From: Mesorhizobium tianshanense
Lineage (GTDB): Bacteria > Pseudomonadota > Alphaproteobacteria > Rhizobiales > Rhizobiaceae
Direction: 5' to 3'
NCBI RefSeq assembly: GCF_007830515.1
Contig: NZ_VLKT01000014.1
Location: 62,001 to 126,000, forward strand
DNA length: 64,000 nucleotides
Part shown: piece by piece, positions 7,978 through 16,071 of the stretch
Numbering within the stretch: the first letter of the stretch is position 1
Layout: each line of letters opens with the position of its first letter
The notes under the pieces: generated by a model
The model's input: only the letters and a program-made list of their open reading frames with translations
Databases searched by the model: none
Told to the model about the DNA's origin: nothing
Translations under genes and position numbers: made by a program

Positions 7978-9042
7978 TTACTTGGCTTTCGAGCTTTTCC
8001 TCGGTGCCTTTGCGGCTGCAGGCTCCGCCTTATGCTCGCTCGGCGATGCGGAAGGCGTCGTCAATGGGGACGAAAACACAGAGCTTTCGGCACCCCCAGC
8101 GGCCCCGCCGCGAGGCGTTTCCAGCACAGTGACGCAGCCATCGAGGTCATTGGTGGCAAGATGCGCGTAACGCATCGTCATCGAAAGCGTCTGGTGGCCA
8201 AGCCACATCTGCACACGCCTGATGTCGATGCCGCCCTGGACGAGACGCGAAGCGCAGGTGTGGCGCAAGATATGCGGCACCACCTGATCGTCGGCGCCAA
8301 GGCCGATTTCGGCTTTCGCGTCGTTCCAGATGGCGCGGAACTGCGCCTGGCTCAGCTTGGTGAACGGACCCTTGGGCCGACGGCCTTCGGTGGGCGGCAG
8401 CTTGATCACCTCTTTTACCCGCTCGGTCATCGGAATGGTGCGGCTGCGGCCGGATTTGGTGATCCAGAAACTGACGCGATGCTCCTGGATATCGTTCCAG
8501 ATCAAGCCAAGCGCCTCGCCCAGGCGGCAACCCGTGTCGACAAGAAAGACCGAAAGCCGGTAGGCGTCCTCGCTGCGCTTCCTTATGGCGGCGAACAGCC
8601 TGGCCTCTTCGTCCCTCTCAAGGAAGCGAATCCGCCCCGCCCGCTCCTTCTGGCGGCGGAACTCGGGCAGGCTGTGGATATCTCCCATCTTGTGAGCCTT
8701 GCGCAGCAGTTTGCTGAGGGCAGCCATCTTCCGGTTGATGGTTGCGTTGCTGTTGCCGCGCTGGCGCAAGGTGCCGATAAGGTTGTCCAGAGTGCTTTGG
8801 TCGAAGGCGCTGAAACGCTCCCCGAGGAGAATCTCGTCTATCTCGCCGATGAAGGAGCTGACATTGTATTTATGCCGCCCATCATCCCAAAGTATGTCCC
8901 GGTATGCTGAAAAAAGCTCTCCAACCCTGTACGACTTTACTTCCCGTATCTTATTGTAACTGTATTTTATCTTGGAAATTTGAGAAGAAAAAACCGAAAA
9001 ATGATCAGAGGGCTCATCCTCTTGAATCGCTTCGTTCGTCAT
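7978..9042 (-). CDS. Tyrosine recombinase / phage-type integrase
   Basis: Site-specific tyrosine recombinase (354 aa from the ATG at 9042; a GTG four codons upstream is possible). An N-terminal SAM-like core-binding domain lies at about residues 40-130. The catalytic residues are all visible: Arg in DTGCRLGEALGL, Lys in ITKSGRSRTIP, His-x-x-Arg in PHILRHTCASRL, His in WLGHQTLSMT and the Tyr in MRYAHL. The last 50 residues (after about 305) are low-complexity Ala/Ser/Lys and unusual for the family. No excisionase, phage genes or clear att repeats are seen nearby, so it is an orphan, possibly left from an island. It could be active on a distant site. Confidence 0.9.
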   Translation of the reverse strand: MTNEAIQEDEPSDHFSVFSSQISKIKYSYNKIREVKSYRVGELFSAYRDILWDDGRHKYNVSSFIGEIDEILLGERFSAFDQSTLDNLIGTLRQRGNSNATINRKMAALSKLLRKAHKMGDIHSLPEFRRQKERAGRIRFLERDEEARLFAAIRKRSEDAYRLSVFLVDTGCRLGEALGLIWNDIQEHRVSFWITKSGRSRTIPMTERVKEVIKLPPTEGRRPKGPFTKLSQAQFRAIWNDAKAEIGLGADDQVVPHILRHTCASRLVQGGIDIRRVQMWLGHQTLSMTMRYAHLATNDLDGCVTVLETPRGGAAGGAESSVFSSPLTTPSASPSEHKAEPAAAKAPRKSSKAK

Positions 9043-9224
9043 AATTCGCCACACCCCCGAGTGGATGGATCAAGACCTATCCGCTTGGAAGCGCCCTTTC
9101 AAGAGTTTTTGATCACGCAGTTGTGATTTCATCCGCCATCAACGGATCCCACGAAATCGTCCCACGGACCCTATTCAGCTACCGTTACCCCCTGTTCCTT
9201 CTGTTTGACCCTGTTCCAGTCACG

Positions 9225-9261
9225 AAACAAAAACAGCCCGGGCATTTATGCGCCCGGGCTG
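9225..9261 (-). terminator. Rho-independent terminator of porin gene 1
   Basis: On the minus strand a perfect 10-bp GC-rich stem (arms 9252-9261 and 9234-9243, 8-nt loop) is followed by TTTTTGTTT. It lies 27 bp after the stop of the minus-strand porin gene. Confidence 0.9.
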
Positions 9262-9287
9262 AATTTCACTTGTATTAAGTCCAGCCT

Positions 9288-10448
9288 TTAGAACGAGCGC
9301 TGGAAGCGGAGGATGCCGCCGATGGCGTCGTCGTCACGTGCGTCGGTCCAGTCTGAATCGCCGACGTTGACGTAGTCGACTTCGGCCGTGATCGTGAGGC
9401 CGGGGACGACGTCGTAGGCGATGTTCGCCGCGACGGCGAAGTTCTCGTCGTCATCATAGGAAAGCTGGGTGTTGAACGAGGTCTTCTCGTTGAACTGGTA
9501 GGTGCCACCACCCCAGAGTGCCCAGTTGCCGCCCCACAGCTTGTACATGCCGCGACCGCCAGCGGGGTATGCCCAGGTCGGGTCCGTGAGATTGTCGTCC
9601 GTGCCATAGCCGCCCATGATGAACAGCGACAGTGCGTCGTTGACGGTCACATCCAGGCGAACCTTGCCGGAAACTTCTTCGTAGTTGCTGTCGTAGGCAA
9701 TGACGCCGGTGATAGCGCCCCAGCCCTGCGTCCACTTCACGCCGCCGACGACATGCGGAACATAGCTGTCGATCGTGAAGTCGCCATAACCTTGCTCGAG
9801 CGAGACCACGGCCGAGAAGCCGTTGCCAGCGTCGAAGTAGTACTGGATGACGTTGGTGTCGAAACCACCGTAGGGAACCAGCGTATCCATAATGACGCTG
9901 CCGGCGTAGCCGATGAACGTATCGAAGGCCGATTCGTCCTTACCGACGCGGAGACCACCGAGCTGGATCCAGGCGAAGTTCAGCGAAGCGCCGCTGTTGC
10001 CAGCGGGGTTGAGGCTGAAGACCGGATCCCCAGTTACTGGGTCATAGTGATCAAGCTCGGCGTGGCTGTTGCTGTTGTTGAAATTGAAGCGGGTCTCGGT
10101 GTAGGTCTTCAAGGTGCCGAGTTCGGTTTCCTGGCCGGTCCAGGTCCTAAACGTGAAGCGGGCACGCTTGCGGTAGGTGTCGTTCACGCCACCGTCCTCG
10201 TGGTCGCCGGACTCAGCACCGGTGAACGCGCCGACGTCGCCGACGCCGATGTCGTAGCGGATGTAGCCGCCGATGCGCAGGCAGGTTTCGGTGCCGGGGA
10301 TGTAGAAGTAGCCAGCGCCGTAGACGTCGCAGATCCTGACGTATTCAGCGGGCTCCGGCTCGGCAACGACGACGGCGTCGGCGGCGTGCGCACCGGAAAC
10401 TGCGACCAGTGCCGCAGCTGAGCCGAGAAGAAGGCTCTTGATGTTCAT
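9288..10448 (-). CDS. Outer-membrane porin (Omp2/RopA family), copy 1
   Basis: Trimeric general-diffusion porin of the alphaproteobacterial Omp2/RopA family (386 aa). A signal peptide ends about residue 22 (VSGAHA/ADAV). The mature start EPAEYVRICDVYGAGYFYIP, the two-cysteine segment (ICDVYG... TETCLRIGGY) and the C-terminal RFQRSF, ending in Phe as in BamA-recognised barrels, are family features. It is almost identical in its first 60 residues and in many strands to the porin at 11568, and differs mainly in loops and the last third. It has its own terminator. The ribosome binding site sits in a hairpin loop at 10450-10468. Confidence 0.95.
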   Translation of the reverse strand: MNIKSLLLGSAAALVAVSGAHAADAVVVAEPEPAEYVRICDVYGAGYFYIPGTETCLRIGGYIRYDIGVGDVGAFTGAESGDHEDGGVNDTYRKRARFTFRTWTGQETELGTLKTYTETRFNFNNSNSHAELDHYDPVTGDPVFSLNPAGNSGASLNFAWIQLGGLRVGKDESAFDTFIGYAGSVIMDTLVPYGGFDTNVIQYYFDAGNGFSAVVSLEQGYGDFTIDSYVPHVVGGVKWTQGWGAITGVIAYDSNYEEVSGKVRLDVTVNDALSLFIMGGYGTDDNLTDPTWAYPAGGRGMYKLWGGNWALWGGGTYQFNEKTSFNTQLSYDDDENFAVAANIAYDVVPGLTITAEVDYVNVGDSDWTDARDDDAIGGILRFQRSF

Positions 10449-10449
10449 T

Positions 10450-10468
10450 TTCTGACCTCCAGTCAGAA
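10450..10468 (-). promoter_or_regulatory. Hairpin holding the ribosome binding site of porin 1
   Basis: On the minus strand TTCTGAC and GTCAGAA form a perfect 7-bp stem, and the 5-nt loop is TGGAG, the Shine-Dalgarno sequence. The ATG begins one base after the hairpin. The same structure with one G-U pair occurs before porin 2. This could modulate ribosome access, by temperature or through an RNA or protein partner; that is inference. Confidence 0.6.
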
Positions 10469-10570
10469 TCGAACGAAGCAGCGGACTCGGCGAGGTGTAC
10501 TTTTGCGGTAAGTAATTGTTATTGCGTAATTTCTATGGAAATCGCCGATTTTCGTGATCGCAAAAAAAGT

Positions 10571-10834
10571 TCACCACAGACGCTTGTTGGCGAAAGCGTG
10601 CCCCGAACCGGATTTGAGATACCGCTCGAATGAAGTCGCCTTGGCCTGGCTTGAGAAGGCCATATAGGTCACGATTCGCCACGGCAGGAACTTGGATGTG
10701 TGGCTGGATTTTCCGGCATTATGGTCGGCAATCCGTCGTTTCAGGTCTGAAGTCACGCCGATATAGCGCTCACCTTCAGCAGCCCTGCTTTCCAGAAGAT
10801 ACACATACCACACGAATCGGCCCTCCTTCGCCAT
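10571..10834 (-). CDS. GIY-YIG superfamily endonuclease-like protein
   Basis: Small single-domain GIY-YIG protein (87 aa) of the UPF0213/YhbQ type. The signature is WYVYLLES followed by RYIGVTSDLKRRIADHNAG, with the conserved Arg (RR) and a glutamate in SFERYLKSGSGHAF. Such stand-alone proteins have the nuclease fold but their cellular role is mostly unknown. It lies between the two inverted porin genes, next to tRNA-Ser. Copies of this family are often scattered in rhizobial genomes. Confidence 0.85.
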   Translation of the reverse strand: MAKEGRFVWYVYLLESRAAEGERYIGVTSDLKRRIADHNAGKSSHTSKFLPWRIVTYMAFSSQAKATSFERYLKSGSGHAFANKRLW

Positions 10835-10839
10835 CCTGC

Positions 10840-11015
10840 TTCGCGGTACGGGCTTCGCAGGACAAGTCCCGTGTGTATGCTGTTAGCGGAAAGGGGACTG
10901 CCAACCTTAGTTTTCAAGGGTTTGCGGCCCTCCTTCGCCGAGGCTTCGGAGGGCATCCTGCTTCGCGCAGAAGGTTGGGCTTGTCCTGCGAAGCGCGCAG
11001 CGCGAAGCAGGATGG
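10840..11015. repeat. Repeat-rich stretch with hairpin next to tRNA-Ser
   Basis: Short repeated units built on catcctgcttcgcg and cttcgcaggacaagtcc appear two to three times. Two copies form an inverted pair: atcctgcttcgcgc at 10955-10968 with its complement at 11000-11013, 31 bases apart. The stretch also contains tccttcgcc units twice. It is intergenic and may be a rhizobial repeat or a folded leader or trailer of the tRNA transcript. Confidence 0.6.
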
Positions 11016-11103
11016 CGGAGAGGATGGGATTCGAACCCACGAGAAGCTTTTGACCTCTACTCCCTTAGCAGGGGAGCGCCTTCGACCACTCGGCCACCTC
11101 TCC
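11016..11103 (-). tRNA. tRNA-Ser (GCT anticodon)
   Basis: On the minus strand the sequence begins GGAGAGGTGGCCGAGTGGTC, has the anticodon loop CTGCTAA (anticodon GCT, reading AGC/AGU), a long variable arm typical of serine tRNAs, the T-loop GGTTCGAATCC and a closing CCTCTCC plus discriminator G. CCA is not encoded. It sits between the inverted porins; no partial duplicate of its 3' end was seen that would mark it as an integration site. Confidence 0.96.
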
Positions 11104-11567
11104 GTTTCGCCGGTGGATAAAGAAAAGCGCGGCCACAAGCAACAAGCCCGCGCCATTATCATTGAAAAAACCGATTTCCGCCGAAGCGCCGCTTTTTCGC
11201 CATGCGACGGAACTGCGGCAATCCCTTGGCCGGCGACTCGATACATGGTCGCGATTCCGGCAGGCAATCGCCGGAATCGGCCGGTTTGCAAGGGCTCGCC
11301 CAAGGGCTTCCAGCGGCCGATGGTTAATGGGAGCTTTCCGAGTGAGGCCAAATCGTGTCATTTGTGCAACAACACTTGGGGATAGCACCCGCACAGACCT
11401 TTTGCCGGTACGATGGTGGTTGAACGCCGCCGCCTCATGGGTAATGTCGAATTCGAAGGAGCGGCGCGGTGCGCATCTTTTTCGGTAGTGGGGATGGGGC
11501 AGGGAACGCTGTCCTTCAGCAAAGAATACCCAGACCCGTTTTTTAACTTTTGACTGGAGGTCAGAAA
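11104..11567. other. Intergenic region upstream of porin 2
   Basis: About 460 bases between tRNA-Ser and the second porin gene. It should hold the tRNA promoter (minus strand) and the porin promoter (plus strand), but no certain -35/-10 was picked out. Frames reading through it do not look like proteins. Sequence similarity to the other porin's upstream region stops about 18 bases before the ATG, so the two porins appear to have different promoters. Confidence 0.5.
11548..11566 (+). promoter_or_regulatory. Hairpin holding the ribosome binding site of porin 2
   Basis: TTTTGAC pairs with GTCAGAA (7 bp, one G-U) around a TGGAG loop that is the Shine-Dalgarno sequence; the ATG follows at 11568. 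The loop and right arm are identical to those of porin 1; the left arm differs at one base but still pairs, so the fold is conserved by a compensatory-type (wobble) change. Confidence 0.6.
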
Positions 11568-12737
11568 ATGAACATCAAGAGCCTTCTTCTCGGCTCAGCT
11601 GCGGCACTGGTCGCAGTTTCCGGTGCGCACGCCGCCGACGCCGTCGTCGTTGCCGAGCCGGAGCCCGCTGAATACGTCCGCATCTGCGACGTCTACGGCG
11701 CTGGCTACTTCTACATCCCCGGCACCGAAACCTGCCTGCGCATCGGCGGCTACATCCGCTACGACATCGGCGTCGGTGACGTCGGCTCGTTCGACGGTGC
11801 GACGAACTGGGACAAAGAGGACGGCGACGAGAACGACACCTATCGGAAGCGTGCGCGTTTCACGCTGAAGACCTGGACCGGCCAGGAAACCGAACTCGGC
11901 ACCTTGAAGACCTACACCGAGACCCGGTTCAACTTCAACAACGCCAACGCCCACGCCGGCAGTTACGTCGACGATGATGGGTACACGGTCCTCGTCCCCA
12001 ACAACGCTGGCAACAGCGGCGCTTCGCTGAACTTCGCCTGGATCCAGCTCGGTGGTCTCCGCGTCGGTAAGGACGAATCGGCCTTCGATACGTTCATCGG
12101 CTATGCCGGCAACGTCATCCAGGATACGCTGGTTCCCTACGGCGGCTTCGACACCAACGTGGTCCAGTACTACTTCGACGCCGGCAACGGCTTCTCCGCC
12201 GTCGTCTCGCTCGAAGAAGGCTATGGCGACTTCACGATCGACAGCTACGTTCCGCATGTCGTCGGCGGTCTGAAGTGGACGCAGGGCTGGGGCGCGATCA
12301 CCGGCGTCATTGCCTACGACAGCAATTACGAAGAAGTTGCCGGCAAGGTTCGCCTTGACGTCACGCCGATGGAGAACCTGTCGCTGTTCATCATGGCCGG
12401 CTATGGCACCGACGACAACTACACGGACCCAAGCTACGTTTTCTCGGCAGGCGGCCGCGGCATGTACAAGCTGTGGGAAGGCAACTGGGCGGTCTGGGGC
12501 GGTGGCACCTACACCATCAACGAGAAGACCTCGTTCAACACCCAGATCTCGTATGACGAAGGCGAAAACCTCGGCGTCGCTGCCAACATCGCCTACGACA
12601 TCGTTCCCGGCATGACGATCACGGCCGAAGTCGACTACGTCCACGTCGGAGAGTTCGACCCGCTCGAACCCAACTGGACCGGTGCGGACGACGAGGACAG
12701 CTTCGGCGGTCTCCTTCGCTTCCAGCGCTCGTTCTAA
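11568..12737 (+). CDS. Outer-membrane porin (Omp2/RopA family), copy 2
   Basis: Second general-diffusion porin (389 aa), in inverted orientation to the copy at 9288. The signal peptide and the start of the mature protein are identical to copy 1, and long barrel segments (for example around QLGGLRVGKDESAFDTFIGY) are shared. Differences cluster around residues 77-90, 135-150 and the C-terminal third, as expected for surface loops. It ends in RFQRSF. The ATG at 11568 is used because the signal peptide begins there. The arrangement recalls the Brucella omp2a/omp2b locus, where two porins in opposite orientation exchange sequence by gene conversion. Confidence 0.95.
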   Translation: MNIKSLLLGSAAALVAVSGAHAADAVVVAEPEPAEYVRICDVYGAGYFYIPGTETCLRIGGYIRYDIGVGDVGSFDGATNWDKEDGDENDTYRKRARFTLKTWTGQETELGTLKTYTETRFNFNNANAHAGSYVDDDGYTVLVPNNAGNSGASLNFAWIQLGGLRVGKDESAFDTFIGYAGNVIQDTLVPYGGFDTNVVQYYFDAGNGFSAVVSLEEGYGDFTIDSYVPHVVGGLKWTQGWGAITGVIAYDSNYEEVAGKVRLDVTPMENLSLFIMAGYGTDDNYTDPSYVFSAGGRGMYKLWEGNWAVWGGGTYTINEKTSFNTQISYDEGENLGVAANIAYDIVPGMTITAEVDYVHVGEFDPLEPNWTGADDEDSFGGLLRFQRSF

Positions 12738-12762
12738 TCAGCAGCGTCTGACTGAACTCGAA

Positions 12763-12788
12763 CCCGGCGGGCAACCGCCGGGTTTTTT
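12763..12788 (+). terminator. Rho-independent terminator of porin gene 2
   Basis: A perfect 8-bp stem (cccggcgg with ccgccggg, gcaa tetraloop) followed by six T, 25 bp after the porin stop codon. Confidence 0.95.
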
Positions 12789-12822
12789 GTGTCTAGGACC
12801 ATTTTTGATGCAGGCGGGACAG

Positions 12823-12981
12823 CGCCCCCCTCTGTCCTGCCGGACATCTCCCCCACAAGGGTGGAGATTGGCGGCTGCACTGACCGCACCTTCTCTTCAA
12901 CGTTGGAGATTTGGCGAAAGCAGCGACGACGGCCAATCTCCCCACTTGTGGGGGAGATGTCCGGCAGGACAGAGGGGGGCG
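12823..12981. repeat. Composite palindromic repeat, copy 2 (mirrored 34-nt arms)
   Basis: The same 34-nt arms as at 6807-6970, again exactly inverted (12823-12856 and 12948-12981), around a different 91-nt centre that contains tcttcaacgttggagattt and ggcgaaag. It lies downstream of porin 2, after its terminator. The 407-base gap to the next gene (12738-13144) holds nothing else recognisable. Confidence 0.85.
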
Positions 12982-13144
12982 CGAAGGATCGCTACAGAGC
13001 GCTATTATTCCAGCCGCTGCATTCCGGCTAACGAAGGCACAGCTAATCGCAGATGCTGGGATTTGGCGGCTGAAGGTCGGCTGGCAGGAAGCCTATACGA
13101 TCTAGAATCTCGCGGTCCACGCAATGTGGACCGCCGACCTCAAG

Positions 13145-14818
13145 TCAAATCTCTGCGAGGTCGCCCAGCGACTGTATCAGCGGCTGAATTTCGTTTTCAT
13201 AATTCTTCCAGCGCTTGACGGACGATTTGTAAATCGGTTGACGAACCTGCCAGCGACTGGGCGTATTGACCGAACCGCCCCTGTCGAAAAAGCGCAGGCA
13301 GGCGTCATCCCAAGGCAGCCCAATATAATCTATGAGGCGGCGCGACTGCGCTTCCTGGTCCTCGACCAGCGTTTCATAGCGATTTTCGAAGATTAGGCCC
13401 GGAAAAACCTTGTTCCAATGCCGCATCAGGCGGTCATATTCGCGATAATACAGGCCTAGTGTTTTCAGGTCGGTGTTGTAGCTGTGTCCCTCGCTGAAGT
13501 TGAGGACAAAGCAAGAGACGCAATTGTCGATGGCGTCACGACGGCAATGAATGATGCGCGCGTTGGGAAAGAGAAGGCCGATAAGGCCAATCATTTCAAA
13601 ATTGTGTGGCATCTTGTCCACGACGCGAAGCGCGGCAGGCGCCCGCTCCCGCAAATAGGACAGATGCTCTTCGGCCAGCGTTCTGGACAGGTCTTCCGTG
13701 ATCGACATGATTGGCCGGCTCAAATCTCCGGCCGATGAGGTTTTGAGGCCGATCGCATTCGCGACCCGCCTTAGTTTGGCAAGCTCCCCTGCCCCATGAA
13801 CATCGGGATGGCTGGCGCAGATCTGTTCCGTGAGCGTCGTCCCCGAGCGGGGCATGCCAACCACGAACACAGGCACTTCAGAAGGATTTCCATAGCCGGT
13901 TCTGGCAGCCAGAAAGTCCGGCGTGAAGGTTTCAATCATCGAGTCGATCCAGCGACGATACAAGTCGATATCGAACTTGTAGCCGGACGCCTGTTTCGCC
14001 TTATTGAAATGGTCGAATGCCTCATCATAACGTCTGAGGTCGTTCAGCACCTTGCCGGCGGCTTGATGGAGTTGCTGCGCGCCGGCTGGATCGAGCTTCG
14101 GGCTGGCGAGTTCACGAAGGATGGATTGGAGTTCCCCGGGCTCTTCGGTGAACTTTCGCGTCTGTACAAAGTCGTTGTAGGCGGTCGGCACCTCGATGCG
14201 ACGTTCGATCGCTTCTTTCAGGTAGACGGCGGCTTCATCCATGCGCCCCAAGCCGCTGAGCGCGCTGGCCAGCCCCGCTCGAGCCTTGGGATGGTCGCGG
14301 TTGATTTTCAGCGCCTTCTCGTAAAGCGGCAATGCCATGTCGGGTTTGTCGAACGCAATATAAGCGCGCGCCAATGCACAAAGTGCTTCGACAAGGCCGG
14401 GCTGCAGTTCCAAGGCATACTGCATATGCTTGATTGCTGGCGTATATTCGCTGACCTTGAGATAGGCCTCGCCCAGGCTGAGGTGGTAGTAGGGATTTTT
14501 AGGTTCCTCGCCGACCGCCCGTGCGAAATATCGCAAGGCCATCTCATTATCATAACCCAGATATAAGGTCCCCAGGATGTACAACGCGAGCGGATGGTTC
14601 GGCGTGCGCGCCAGAACCCGAAGGCATAAGTCCTGTGCCTCGTCGAGCCGCTTTGCCTGCTGAAGGACATATGCCTGTTTCAGCAGCGCGTCGTCGGCCT
14701 GCGCACGCGATTGAGCGTTTCCTTGATTCACCATCGGCTTCAGTATCGGCACCTTCGCTTTCGGCGCGGGTGCGGGTTTGAGGTGCTTGGACCAGGCAGG
14801 TGGGAGTCGATTGTTCAT
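13145..14818 (-). CDS. TPR-repeat sulfotransferase family protein
   Basis: A 557-aa fusion of tetratricopeptide repeats (about residues 45-260; for example GTLYLGYDNEMALRYFARAV and LGEAYLKVSEYTPAIKHMQY) with a C-terminal sulfotransferase domain (about 285-550). The PAPS 5'-phosphosulfate loop is VFVVGMPRSGTTLTEQI and the 3'-phosphate motif is RIIHCRRDAIDNCVSCFVLN. The acceptor is unknown; such fusions are common in alphaproteobacteria and might sulfate a protein or polysaccharide held by the TPR part. No signal peptide, so probably cytoplasmic. It is divergent from the aminotransferase at 14939. Confidence 0.88.
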   Translation of the reverse strand: MNNRLPPAWSKHLKPAPAPKAKVPILKPMVNQGNAQSRAQADDALLKQAYVLQQAKRLDEAQDLCLRVLARTPNHPLALYILGTLYLGYDNEMALRYFARAVGEEPKNPYYHLSLGEAYLKVSEYTPAIKHMQYALELQPGLVEALCALARAYIAFDKPDMALPLYEKALKINRDHPKARAGLASALSGLGRMDEAAVYLKEAIERRIEVPTAYNDFVQTRKFTEEPGELQSILRELASPKLDPAGAQQLHQAAGKVLNDLRRYDEAFDHFNKAKQASGYKFDIDLYRRWIDSMIETFTPDFLAARTGYGNPSEVPVFVVGMPRSGTTLTEQICASHPDVHGAGELAKLRRVANAIGLKTSSAGDLSRPIMSITEDLSRTLAEEHLSYLRERAPAALRVVDKMPHNFEMIGLIGLLFPNARIIHCRRDAIDNCVSCFVLNFSEGHSYNTDLKTLGLYYREYDRLMRHWNKVFPGLIFENRYETLVEDQEAQSRRLIDYIGLPWDDACLRFFDRGGSVNTPSRWQVRQPIYKSSVKRWKNYENEIQPLIQSLGDLAEI

Positions 14819-14938
14819 GGTCTCTCGCTAGCAAAAAGAGCCGAAGGAATCCAGCATGCTGGTTGCAGCCAAGGCGGGAGCTTGCGCGACCAACTGTGCC
14901 GCGCTAGCAAGAAGGCCCTTTTCGAACGAGCCTTTGCC

Positions 14939-16051
14939 ATGCGCCAGCGCCCTCCCCTCACGCCGATCATCGGTGCGCTTCCCTCGACGGTGCCGTTTGT
15001 CGGCCCGGAGGCGCAGGAGCGTGATCGCTGCCGCGCGTTTCGCGCCCGCATCGGCGCCAATGAGAGCAGTTTCGGCCCCTCGCCGCGCGTCATCGCCCGC
15101 ATGGCCGGCGTCGCCCGCGACATGTGGATGTATTGCGACCCCGACAATCACGATTTGAAGGTGGCTGTCGCCGCGCATCTGGGCGTGAGCGCCGAAAACG
15201 TGGTGGTCGGCGAAGGCATAGACGGGCTGCTCAGCCTGGTGGCACGCATGTATGTGGCGCCTGATGACGCGGTGGTCACCTCGCTCGGTGCCTATCCGAC
15301 CTTCAATTTCCATATTGCCGGCGTCGGCGGCCGGCTGGTCACGGTCGCTTACGAGAACGACCGGGAAAACCTGGACGGCCTGTTGGCCGCGGTGCGTAAG
15401 GAAAATGCGCCGCTGGTCTATCTGTCCAACCCCGACAATCCGATGGGAAGCTGGTGGGAGGCGGCCGAGCTCATTCGCTTCATCGAAGCCTTGCCGGAAA
15501 CCACCATGCTGGTGCTCGACGAAGCCTATGGCGAGCTGGGGCCGGCCTCGGCGCTGCCGCCGATCGATATCTCGCGGCCGAATGTCATCCGCATGCGCAC
15601 CTTCTCGAAGGCCTACGGGCTGGCCGGCATACGCTGCGGTTATGCGGTGGCCGAGGCTCAGGTGATCCGCGATTTCGAGAAGATCCGCAACCATTACGGC
15701 GTCAGCCGCATGGCGCAGATCGCCAGCGTCGAGGCGCTGGCCGATCAGGACTATCTCCAAAGCGTGGTGACGCGGGTCGCCGCCGGCCGCCGGCGCATCG
15801 CTGAAATAGCCGAGGCCAATGGGCTGAAGCCGCTGCCCTCGGCAACCAATTTCGTCACCATAGACTGCGGCGGCGACGGCGCCTTCGCGCTGAAGGTGCT
15901 GCAGGCGCTTTTGGCGCGCGATGTGTTCATCCGCAAGCCGATGGTGCCGGTGCTCGACCGCTGCATCAGGGTCAGCGTCGGCCTCGACCACGAGCTCGAC
16001 ATCCTTGCCGAGGAACTGCCCGGCGCGCTGGCGGCGGCACGGGGGAACTGA
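14939..16051 (+). CDS. PLP-dependent aminotransferase (HisC-like, class I/II)
   Basis: Fold-type I aminotransferase (370 aa) resembling histidinol-phosphate aminotransferase. Visible family features: RIGANESSFGPSPRV at the N-terminus, the YLSNPDNPMGSWW segment with the PLP-contacting Asn, VLDEAYGEL with the pyridine-N Asp, and TFSKAYGLAGIRCGY with the Schiff-base lysine. The substrate cannot be told from sequence; the lack of his genes around it argues that it is not the main HisC. The ATG at 14939 matches the family start; the earlier frame overlaps the sulfotransferase gene in antisense. Confidence 0.88.
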   Translation: MRQRPPLTPIIGALPSTVPFVGPEAQERDRCRAFRARIGANESSFGPSPRVIARMAGVARDMWMYCDPDNHDLKVAVAAHLGVSAENVVVGEGIDGLLSLVARMYVAPDDAVVTSLGAYPTFNFHIAGVGGRLVTVAYENDRENLDGLLAAVRKENAPLVYLSNPDNPMGSWWEAAELIRFIEALPETTMLVLDEAYGELGPASALPPIDISRPNVIRMRTFSKAYGLAGIRCGYAVAEAQVIRDFEKIRNHYGVSRMAQIASVEALADQDYLQSVVTRVAAGRRRIAEIAEANGLKPLPSATNFVTIDCGGDGAFALKVLQALLARDVFIRKPMVPVLDRCIRVSVGLDHELDILAEELPGALAAARGN

Positions 16052-16071
16052 GGATCGCAAAGCCGCGTTTC

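Noticed and set aside
9055..9224. Direct repeat ccctgttcc (9190 and 9209) as an attachment site for the recombinase
   Set aside because: Nine bases and close spacing; no second site or flanking tRNA copy supports it.
12682..13218. Plus-strand frame over the repeat after porin 2
   Set aside because: It reads through a terminator and a palindromic repeat; composition is that of the repeat.
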